From the NCBI GenBank assembly GCA_014523525.1, contig JAATVL010000271.1:1-12946 (forward strand): a stretch of DNA of 12,946 nt, read 5' to 3'. This stretch comes from Nitrososphaerales archaeon TH703. GTDB lineage: Archaea; Thermoproteota; Nitrososphaeria; Nitrososphaerales; Nitrososphaeraceae. Each line of letters starts with the position of its first letter. The first letter of the stretch is position 1. The position numbers and the translations under genes were made by a program. This document shows positions 1 to 5,155 of this stretch, in pieces. Under the pieces are notes generated by a model. That model did not search any database and was not told where the DNA came from. It saw only the letters and a program-made list of their open reading frames with translations.

Positions 1-764
1 GAAGTAGAAGGTCCTACGGACACAACAAGTAGATTATGGTTTAGCCTATCTTTTAGTGAATCAATCTTATTGTTTGTTTTTGCGAAGTCAAAGAACTCCC
101 TAACTGCTGGAGGGCTTGTAAAAGTGATTGCATCTATAATACCCGTCATTATATCTTCTATGAGTTTTCTAATTTTCTCTTCTGTCGGAGCCACGTAATC
201 ATATCCCATTTCCTTTAACATGTTTCCATTTTTTTGTTCAGGACTTATAGAATATGAATATGACGAAAATTCAAACACTTTTGAACCTAACGATTCAAGC
301 TTTCGTTTAAATGAGTCAGAGTAATCACCGTGCCACAGTATTCCAATATTTTTGTTTTTAACATCAAATTTTCTTAGCAGGTCGAATACTCCATCAATCG
401 TATTCATATCAGGAACAAAGTTAGTTGCAACACCAAATTTTCTCAATTCCGCTGCTGGTTTGTTACTTCTTGCTATAATTACAGTATCACGTAACTTTTC
501 AATTACATTATCCAACTCGTGCAATTTATCAACATTTTGAAAAAGAGTGAAGACTCCAACGCCAGTCATAAAAACAAAAAAATGCATTTTCTTGCGACAG
601 ACTGTCTCTATAAATTTATTATAGTCAGAAATTAGTGGATTGTTATTTCTAATACCTATAGTTGGGGCTATGTAAGGAACACCTCCGAATTTTCGCACTA
701 TGCTCGCAAGTTCAGAGGCTCTTCGACTTGATGTAATGGCTACAGTAATTCCACGTAATGACAT
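1..764 (-). CDS. hemD: Uroporphyrinogen-III synthase, partial (C-terminus off the left edge)
   Basis: Cyclises hydroxymethylbilane to uroporphyrinogen III, the branch point for haem, sirohaem and cobalamin; expected to be cytosolic. The visible 254 residues start at ATG 764 with the family's N-terminal strand (GITVAITSSRRASELASIV, residues 5-23) followed by GGVPYIAPTI. The first domain has FFVFMTGVGVFTLF (residues 62-75), matching the 'F-TTG-GVRAL' motif of HemD. The second half has the diagnostic DAITFTSPPAVREFF (211-225), and VVSVGPST at the edge corresponds to the family's 'vA-IGp-Ta' strand, so only the last few dozen residues should be missing. No other usable start lies upstream in frame. 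HemD sequences diverge strongly, so the call rests on these motifs in order and on overall layout. No other tetrapyrrole gene lies in the window. Confidence 0.85.
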   Translation of the reverse strand, partial: MSLRGITVAITSSRRASELASIVRKFGGVPYIAPTIGIRNNNPLISDYNKFIETVCRKKMHFFVFMTGVGVFTLFQNVDKLHELDNVIEKLRDTVIIARSNKPAAELRKFGVATNFVPDMNTIDGVFDLLRKFDVKNKNIGILWHGDYSDSFKRKLESLGSKVFEFSSYSYSISPEQKNGNMLKEMGYDYVAPTEEKIRKLIEDIMTGIIDAITFTSPPAVREFFDFAKTNNKIDSLKDRLNHNLLVVSVGPST

Positions 765-880
765 GCAACAATCATGTAATATGAGAATAATTAAAACTTC
801 AGGTACGAAGGATTTAATTCAATTTAGACTAGGTCACTTGTAAAGTTTGGTCCGAAAATTTTTTATGATATTTTCTAGAA

Positions 881-890
881 GTATATATCA
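881..890 (+). promoter_or_regulatory. Possible archaeal TATA box before the first hairpin
   Basis: GTATATATCA lies just upstream of the hairpin at 901-966. With the usual archaeal spacing of about 25-27 bases, transcription would begin near 905-912, at or just inside the left arm, so the fit is imperfect. The region is AT-rich, so chance is a real alternative. Confidence 0.25.
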
Positions 891-900
891 CTCGATTCCG

Positions 901-966
901 CTGATGGGAGGATCAGTTTTTGGTTTCTCCAGGCATGGTTTGTACTCTACTTTAACCTCCCATCAG
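901..966 (+). ncRNA. Hairpin H1, candidate structured RNA
   Basis: CTGATGGGAGG (901-911) is perfectly complementary to CCTCCCATCAG (956-966), giving an 11-bp stem closing a 44-base loop. The right-arm 11-mer occurs again, identically, at 1405-1415 within a second hairpin, and both left arms begin GCTGATGGG. The two loops also share a weakly similar TTGGTTT...CT...GG stretch near the left arm. A TATA-like box lies at 881-890. The left arm contains GGAGG (Shine-Dalgarno-like) and the right arm CCTCC (anti-Shine-Dalgarno-like), which may be coincidence. The strand is assigned from the TATA-like box only. Alternatives are a dispersed palindromic DNA repeat or a protein-binding site. Confidence 0.45.
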
Positions 967-1193
967 ACTCTAAATTGTTAAGTAAGAATCTTTGAAAACA
1001 CTGATATCTTCTACTTGTGATGAGAGATCAATACGGATCTGGAAATGGAGGATTGTATTGGTATAGTGTTCTCTGTTTGAATACTATAAGTGATGACAGC
1101 ATGCATCATCTCCAAGTACACCCCCTTTATCCACGTCCGCTGAGAATCTACCATAACGAGTAAAACATCTTAAAACTTGGCAACTCTAAGAAC

Positions 1194-1236
1194 AACTATT
1201 CCGAGGAGCACTTTAAGACAGTGGGAACGGAATGTT
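1194..1236 (+). repeat. Imperfect hairpin with nested stem
   Basis: AACTATTCCG (1194-1203) pairs with CGGAATGTT (1228-1236), nine pairs with one bulged T. Inside it CACT (1209-1212) pairs with AGTG (1220-1223) around a 7-base loop. Together with weaker inverted repeats at 1029-1060 (CAATAC/GTATTG), 1062-1088 (TATAGT/ACTATA) and 1092-1110 (GATGA/TCATC), it makes 901-1236 look like a chain of stem-loops. The short stems could be chance; this one is the best of them. Confidence 0.3.
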
Positions 1237-1318
1237 ATGGATGCTAAAAATGGTCTTAATAATTACAAAAATTGCAAAATAGAATTATAATTGTGGAAAT
1301 TTTTACCTTTTTCGTTTG

Positions 1319-1327
1319 TTATTTATT
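1319..1327 (+). promoter_or_regulatory. Possible TATA box for the RNA at 1350-1491
   Basis: TTATTTATT is centred about 27 bases before position 1350, where the base-paired island begins. The spacing fits archaeal promoters and the sharp GC rise starts at that point. The box is weak against an AT-rich background. Confidence 0.3.
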
Positions 1328-1349
1328 GTCTATAGGACATGATTATTAA

Positions 1350-1491
1350 TACAGCTGATGGGTTCGTTGGTTTTTTCTTGGCCAGCTGGCAACGTAGAGA
1401 TCGCCCTCCCATCAGTTGGCAAGAACATATGCGTCCTGGTGGGCGACCATTTACCAATCTACGATTCATTGTAATAAGCCCACCAGTTTTT
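1350..1491 (+). ncRNA. Candidate structured non-coding RNA (H2 plus H3), GC-rich island
   Basis: A compact GC-rich segment (about 59% GC over 1381-1450 against 22% over 1241-1340) carries several long helices. Stem A pairs CAGCTGATGGG (1352-1362) with CCCATCAGTTG (1408-1418), 11 pairs with one G-U. Inside it CGTTG (1365-1369) pairs with CAACG (1390-1394), and GCCAGCTGGC (1381-1390) is self-complementary. Stem H3 pairs CTGGTGGGC (1436-1444) with GCCCACCAG (1478-1486) and is followed by TTTTT. An alternative helix, CGTAGA/TCTACG (1393-1398/1458-1463) plus TCGCCC/GGGCGA (1401-1406/1441-1446), would exclude H3 and form a pseudoknot with stem A. A TATA-like box precedes it and a T-run ends it. No plus-strand gene follows closely, so it would be a free-standing RNA. 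It matches no RNA family I know. A 38-codon frame (1358-1474) overlaps it and cannot be excluded as a small protein. Confidence 0.5.
1436..1491 (+). terminator. Terminator-like stem followed by a T-run
   Basis: The perfect 9-bp stem CTGGTGGGC/GCCCACCAG is followed directly by TTTTT (1487-1491). The 33-base loop is long for an intrinsic terminator. Archaeal termination depends mainly on the T-tract, which is present, so this could be the 3' end of the candidate RNA. Confidence 0.35.
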
Positions 1492-1600
1492 AATTATCAA
1501 ATGGAGATTCTATTCTTTTAACAATATTTTCGTTTATTAACTCTAATTTAATATGTTCATCTTTTACTTGCTCTGTTCTCTCTTAATATCTACATTTGTC

Positions 1601-1665
1601 TTGCATTGGAGGAATTCCATCAAGAACGGAAGTTTTCTTTTCTATTGAACTTTTGTTGCATTGGA
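1601..1665. repeat. Direct repeat TTGCATTGGA, two copies
   Basis: TTGCATTGGA occurs at 1601-1610 and again at 1656-1665, start to start 55 bases, inside an AT-rich spacer. Two exact 10-mers this close are unusual but unsupported by anything else. No function is proposed. Confidence 0.4.
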
Positions 1666-1878
1666 CACTTTCGATTTTGTAAGATTGTAATATCCTCCTT
1701 TCTATTCTATCTCGCGTTGTCATATTTGGTATATTAATAAAACAGCATAAAAAACTGATTATCTCAATTAAAACTCAGTTTCAATCAGCTACTTCAAAGA
1801 ATTAGTCAATAAAATTTGAAAAATTATGATTATACCCAATTAAAACGATAATTTTGCCTCCACGTTCTAAAACTTTTG

Positions 1879-1945
1879 AGGTGCATGGACTTTTCTCTTC
1901 ATACCCATTATTTGGATCCGTTCGCCCGTCAAATGCCATGCACCT
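1879..1945 (-). repeat. Hairpin H4 just downstream of the PMDh genes
   Basis: AGGTGCATGG (1879-1888) and CCATGCACCT (1936-1945) form a perfect 10-bp inverted repeat. Inside it ATTTG (1910-1914) pairs with CAAAT (1930-1934), giving a two-level stem-loop of 67 bases, close in size to H1. Read on the minus strand it begins 25 bases after the stop codon of the PMDh small subunit, so it may be a 3'-UTR hairpin protecting or ending that mRNA, or an independent small RNA. It lacks a following T-run on the minus strand (the next bases are A- and G-rich). Confidence 0.45.
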
Positions 1946-1970
1946 TTTGAAAGAAATTAATTGAATTAAA

Positions 1971-2384
1971 TTAAACCTTTTTGATTTGTAGGATTCCCGA
2001 AATTCCATCTACTATTGCTTCATTGTAATTTTGAATTTCCGGAATATCTTGATCTCCACATAGTTCAAGCAGCGGTATATTTGCAATTGCACATCCTGAT
2101 GCAGTCGTAATATCGGTCCTTGATGTACATATTATACCTGACGGTGATACACCATTGGATTTCAACGCAAAAATCGAATATGCACCTACGCTACTCCCAA
2201 CCGCGTACGGAAAAACTAAAACATGATCCTTTACAAATTCTCCACACAATTCGTGATTCTTATCAGTTATCATCCCAGTCAAATGATCCACCGAAGATAG
2301 GAAGTTGATAGGTTGCTTAGTTACCAGAATGCTTCCAGTTGCCTTACCTCCTACAATTACTTTACATCTTAGAGAATAGCTCAT
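1971..2384 (-). CDS. Phosphomevalonate dehydratase, small subunit (AcnX swivel domain, DUF126)
   Basis: This is the small 'swivelling' domain of the aconitase-X enzyme that dehydrates (R)-5-phosphomevalonate to trans-anhydromevalonate 5-phosphate in the archaeal mevalonate pathway. The 137 residues match the family's usual length. Seen are the opening GGKATGSILVTKQPINFLSSVD (GxAxGxaLvt), the HELCGEFVKDHVLVFP strand, the diagnostic glycine/serine loop GSSVGAY (residues 63-69) where substrate binds in the family, and GCAIANIPLLE near the C-terminus. It starts at ATG 2384, ten bases after the large-subunit stop, so the two are almost certainly co-transcribed and co-assembled. The function is established for the archaeal pair; assignment here rests on pairing with a large subunit and on lineage. 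Confidence 0.9.
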   Translation of the reverse strand: MSYSLRCKVIVGGKATGSILVTKQPINFLSSVDHLTGMITDKNHELCGEFVKDHVLVFPYAVGSSVGAYSIFALKSNGVSPSGIICTSRTDITTASGCAIANIPLLELCGDQDIPEIQNYNEAIVDGISGILQIKKV

Positions 2385-2394
2385 GCGAAGCGTC

Positions 2395-3555
2395 TTACCT
2401 TGTATACTTCCTTATTATGGATCTTAAATCAGTCAAACATACTGATACACCGGAGGATTTGTTGAGATAGTGGGCTGCCTTTACGCTGTTTGTTATTACA
2501 CCGTCGTATTCTTCATGTGTTAACAGAGGTGACAAACACGTACATGCATCACAGATTAGACTTCCACCCGCATTTTCAAGTCTCTGAGCAATCCCAGAAT
2601 TAGAAGCTTTTTCGTATAAAGATCGTGGACAGAAGATCATACATTTTTTCGAAAATTTCTTGCCATCTACCATGTTTGATAATAACTCTAATTCATGCGT
2701 TCCAAGTTGTGGACTTCCTAGTGCTATTACATCTCCGGATTCAGTAGTATTGAGCTCATCCATTACTGACTTTTCTTCCTCTTTTCCAAATGAAACATTG
2801 TTACCGTTTATTTCCTTATTAGAGAACATTCCGCATACGCCCGAAGTTCCCAGTGCAGCGGCTAATGATTTAGTCTTATAGATGTCTATGTTGCTAATTT
2901 CAGGACCGAATGAAACACAGCTTTCTTTTATGGATTTGCCAGAAAAATATCCCAATATTCCGTAATCTAGTTCCGTATTGAGCTCTGTTTCTATCTTAAT
3001 TTTGATTTTAGGATCCCTTATGCTTCTAATTCTAAGATCCGAGTATGGGGCCTTGCCAGTTACCGCACTTGCTAGGGCGCTGAGGGAACTTTCTTTGTTG
3101 GTATGTAAACCAAATACTGAATTTGCCATTACTGCTGCGTTACTTTCTGCAAAACTAACATTATGTCCCCTATCTGGTAACTGAAATAATTCGTAAGGAA
3201 TACATGAGAATGAAGGAACAGACCCCATTTTCTCATATGCTTTGACTATTTCCATCTGTTGTCTTTTGAAATTGTTAGATAGGTTATTCTGTTTGTGACT
3301 GTCATATCCCATCGGATTTATTGTAGTAGGAACTAAAAAGCGCATTTCTTCACTATTTTTTGTAAGAAATTTGACTCCTGCGTCCCCTATTGTGTTGTAA
3401 TTTACACCAGAAAGATGGACCCAGTCTACAGGAATTAATCTTTCTGCATTGGTTGCTTTACCTATTGATAACAATATCTTATATGCTATTGAAAGAGCTT
3501 GACCGTGCTTTTCATCTAACGCATCCTCTTCCTCTCTAGTTAAGTGCACAAACAT
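2395..3555 (-). CDS. Phosphomevalonate dehydratase, large subunit (AcnX catalytic domain, DUF521)
   Basis: Catalytic iron-sulphur subunit (386 residues) of phosphomevalonate dehydratase, feeding isoprenoid synthesis for archaeal membrane lipids. Family marks in order are the N-terminal TREEEDALDEKHGQAL and AERLIPVDWVHLSGVNYNTIGDAG (residues 38-60), VPTTINPMG (75-83), SFSCIPYEL with Cys118, AESNAAVMANSVFGLHTNKE (136-155), SALASAVTGKAP, FCPRSLYEKA with Cys309, and CDACTCLSP with Cys335/338/340. The conserved cysteines near 118, 309 and 335-340 are those expected to hold the cluster. It heads a two-gene unit with the small subunit. An AT-rich box (minus strand, about 3571-3585) lies 20-30 bases before ATG 3555, consistent with a leaderless transcript. 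Bacterial AcnX relatives act on hydroxyproline derivatives, but split subunits in an archaeon point to the mevalonate role. Confidence 0.92.
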   Translation of the reverse strand: MFVHLTREEEDALDEKHGQALSIAYKILLSIGKATNAERLIPVDWVHLSGVNYNTIGDAGVKFLTKNSEEMRFLVPTTINPMGYDSHKQNNLSNNFKRQQMEIVKAYEKMGSVPSFSCIPYELFQLPDRGHNVSFAESNAAVMANSVFGLHTNKESSLSALASAVTGKAPYSDLRIRSIRDPKIKIKIETELNTELDYGILGYFSGKSIKESCVSFGPEISNIDIYKTKSLAAALGTSGVCGMFSNKEINGNNVSFGKEEEKSVMDELNTTESGDVIALGSPQLGTHELELLSNMVDGKKFSKKCMIFCPRSLYEKASNSGIAQRLENAGGSLICDACTCLSPLLTHEEYDGVITNSVKAAHYLNKSSGVSVCLTDLRSIIRKYTR

Positions 3556-3675
3556 TATGATGCCACTGGACTATAATAATCATGAGTGCAAATTCACAGT
3601 AATCTGTATTGACAGTAATCCCTATTTCACAAGCTATTGAATAGAATAAATAGAGATTGTTATCACCATATTGAC
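3556..3675. promoter_or_regulatory. Divergent promoter region, PMDh versus DUF2024
   Basis: The two genes point away from each other across 120 bases. On the plus strand GAATAAATAG (3644-3653) sits about 28 bases before ATG 3676. On the minus strand an ATTATTATAG-type box (3571-3580) precedes the PMDh start. The 9-mer ACAGTAATC occurs twice (3596-3604, 3612-3620), 16 bases start to start, and the first copy extends to ACAGTAATCTGT with complementary ends. This could be a paired operator between the two promoters. It is inferred from position only. Confidence 0.4.
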
Positions 3676-3936
3676 ATGGAATGTGCAGTATATGATACAT
3701 ATGTAACAAAAAGAGATGGAAAGACTATGCACTTTGACGTCATAGTGGACTCTTCAACTCCCCATGAAAAAGCATTAGAATATGGAAAGGAATACCTAAA
3801 AGACGCCGGTCAAGAAGGTCAAAAAATGACTCAAGAGGAATGTCAATTTTGTCATGTGCAAGAAGCACCAAAGATAGTTGAAGAGAATATACAACAAAAC
3901 GGCTACTTTATACAAAAGATGGAAGGATGTCCGTAG
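3676..3936 (+). CDS. DUF2024 family small protein
   Basis: An 86-residue protein of unknown function. It matches the DUF2024 pattern from end to end: an opening ECAVYDTYVTKRDGKTMHFD, then KALEYGKEYLKDAGQEGQ, the CQFCHVQEA motif (C-x2-CH, a possible metal or redox site) and the closing GYFIQKMEGCP. A longer in-frame version from 3637 adds 13 residues not expected in the family, and ATG 3676 has an AT-rich box about 28 bases upstream, so the shorter start is chosen. There is no signal peptide or membrane segment, so it is probably cytosolic. It is divergent from the PMDh genes, which does not by itself link it to isoprenoid synthesis. Confidence 0.8.
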   Translation: MECAVYDTYVTKRDGKTMHFDVIVDSSTPHEKALEYGKEYLKDAGQEGQKMTQEECQFCHVQEAPKIVEENIQQNGYFIQKMEGCP

Positions 3937-3954
3937 AAAATAAAACCCTTTCGC

Positions 3955-3979
3955 TTCTTATTTTTTCTGCTTTCATTTA
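3955..3979 (+). terminator. T-rich tract after the DUF2024 gene
   Basis: A pyrimidine-rich run (TTCTTATTTTTTCTGCTTTC) begins about 20 bases after the stop of the DUF2024 gene. Archaeal terminators are usually such T-tracts without an essential hairpin, so this is a plausible end for that transcript. Confidence 0.4.
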
Positions 3980-4039
3980 GTCTGGCCAAATTGCTTTATC
4001 ACTAGATTAGCCATTAACATGTTAAATTTTGCAAGATAC

Positions 4040-4060
4040 AATTAATTAATTAATTAATTA
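4040..4060. repeat. Short tandem repeat (ATTA)5
   Basis: The tetranucleotide ATTA is repeated five times in the convergent spacer between the DUF2024 gene and the ABC ATPase. It is a simple-sequence tract likely to vary in length between strains. No gene is affected. Confidence 0.85.
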
Positions 4061-4093
4061 TGAATTAAAGCTTATTCGGATTATTTCCTAATT

Positions 4094-5083
4094 TCATTCT
4101 TTGTCGTAGAGAAAGCACGATACATTATGATTTTGTTCTTTACTTTCCAATTGTGGTTCTTTTTTACATATTTCCATACTATATGGACATCTATTGAAAA
4201 ATTTACAACCACTTTCTGCAGGTGCTGAATCAAAATTTTTTATTCTAATTACCTTTTCTTTGTCGATATTCTCAAATTTAGGTTCGGAAATGGCATCCAA
4301 CAAAGCCTGAGTATAAGGATGAAGTGGATTAGACAGTACCCTGTCTATTGATCCACTTTCAACAATCTTGCCAGCATACATGACAGAGATTTCGTCTCCA
4401 ATGTCTCTTGATGTTGTCAAATCATGTGTAATGTAAAAAACCGTAATTTTACGATTAACGCTTAATTGCTTTACTATCTGGAGTATCTGTCCTCGAATTG
4501 AAACATCAAGCATAGAAACAGGCTCATCTGCTATAATTAATTTTGGTTCAATAACAAGTGATCTGGCAATAGCAACTCGCTGTCTTTCCCCACCAGATAA
4601 CATATGAGGATACTTTTCTGCAAATACTGCGGATGGTTTAAGGTTCACATCATCCAAAACGGCAAGGATCTTTTTAATTCGTTCTTCATTTGAGTAGTCT
4701 TTATAAAAAATATCAATTGGTTCTTTTATGATATCAAAGACTTTCATTAGTGGATCAAGTGAACTATACGGATCTTGATGAATCATTTGTGCCTGTTTGC
4801 GAAAATTTCGAAGTTCTTTGCCTGTTTTTCTGGTAATATCACTGCCATTGAAAATAATTGAACCTGAATCTGGATCGATTGCGCGCAAGATTATTCTAGC
4901 CAACGTAGTTTTGCCAGAACCTGATTCCCCTACCAAAATGGAAACTCGTCCTTCTGGAATGTGTAGACTGACACCATCTAATGCTTTTTTATAATATTTT
5001 TTTCCACGATTCATAAAAGAAAATACATTTGTCTTAAGCGGGAAATATTTTTTGACATCCTGCACTTCTAAAATGTTCCTCAA
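4094..5083 (-). CDS. Oligopeptide/dipeptide-type ABC transporter ATP-binding protein (DppF/OppF-like)
   Basis: A 329-residue ATPase that would power uptake of peptides or similar solutes, working as one of two ATPases under a pair of permease subunits at the membrane. Seen are Walker A GESGSGKTT (52-60), Q-loop QDP (103-105), signature LSGGERQRVAIARSL (162-176), Walker B LIIADEP (182-188) and switch His220. The C-terminal oligo_HPN extension has HPYTQALLDAI (255-265) and the four cysteines typical of this subfamily (293, 299, 306, 323: GC-x5-CP-x5-C...SC). TTG 5083 is the only usable start before an in-frame stop, and it places LEVQDVKKYFP where the family begins. No permease, solute-binding protein or DppD partner is in the window; genes beyond it were not seen. 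AT-rich boxes at 5110-5150 suggest its own promoter. Confidence 0.9.
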   Translation of the reverse strand: MRNILEVQDVKKYFPLKTNVFSFMNRGKKYYKKALDGVSLHIPEGRVSILVGESGSGKTTLARIILRAIDPDSGSIIFNGSDITRKTGKELRNFRKQAQMIHQDPYSSLDPLMKVFDIIKEPIDIFYKDYSNEERIKKILAVLDDVNLKPSAVFAEKYPHMLSGGERQRVAIARSLVIEPKLIIADEPVSMLDVSIRGQILQIVKQLSVNRKITVFYITHDLTTSRDIGDEISVMYAGKIVESGSIDRVLSNPLHPYTQALLDAISEPKFENIDKEKVIRIKNFDSAPAESGCKFFNRCPYSMEICKKEPQLESKEQNHNVSCFLYDKE

Positions 5084-5155
5084 AAACTGTGAATATTGAC
5101 AACAAGATGTAATTTAAACGATTTGTATCTCCAATAGTATATTATATCTAATTAA

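Larger units (their letters stand above)
765..1970. other. 1.2-kb intergenic region with hairpins and no convincing protein gene
   Basis: This stretch separates the start of hemD from the stop of the PMDh small subunit. Open frames inside it are short, unlike any protein I recognise, and overlap the hairpins. It contains at least four inverted repeats with 9-11 bp arms (901-966, 1352-1418, 1436-1486, 1879-1945), several weaker ones between 1020 and 1236, a direct repeat at 1601-1665, and very AT-rich spacers. Positions 1241-1340 are 22% GC while 1381-1450 are about 59% GC. Such a change inside a non-coding region of an AT-rich genome suggests structured RNA rather than spacer. No tRNA, rRNA, RNase P RNA or SRP RNA signature was found. 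Confidence 0.7.

Noticed and set aside
1017..1143. Box C/D guide RNA candidates (GTGATGA at 1017 and 1090, CTGA at 1140)
   Set aside because: The C and D boxes are not accompanied by convincing C'/D' boxes or terminal pairing at normal archaeal spacing.
1020..1163. 47-codon plus-strand frame from ATG 1020 within the hairpin chain
   Set aside because: Odd composition (Gly/Tyr/His-rich), no promoter or ribosome binding site, overlaps several inverted repeats, and resembles no known protein. It could still be checked by conservation.
901..1415. A 515-base miniature transposon bounded by CTGATGGGAGG / CCTCCCATCAG
   Set aside because: The bases flanking the outer arms show no target-site duplication, there is no transposase remnant, and the same arms also form local hairpins at each end, which fits duplicated hairpins better.
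1339..1521. 60-codon plus-strand open frame
   Set aside because: It runs through the base-paired GC-rich island and into AT-rich spacer, matches no family, and a different frame (1358-1474) is just as open.
1870..1950. tRNA-like element (67-base hairpin containing GTTCG)
   Set aside because: No D-arm, no TTCRA T-loop with flanking stem and no anticodon arm can be drawn on either strand.
1802..2008. 68-codon minus-strand frame overlapping the end of the PMDh small subunit
   Set aside because: It overlaps the small-subunit C-terminus out of frame and runs across hairpin H4. The small subunit already has normal family length, so this is not a frameshifted tail.
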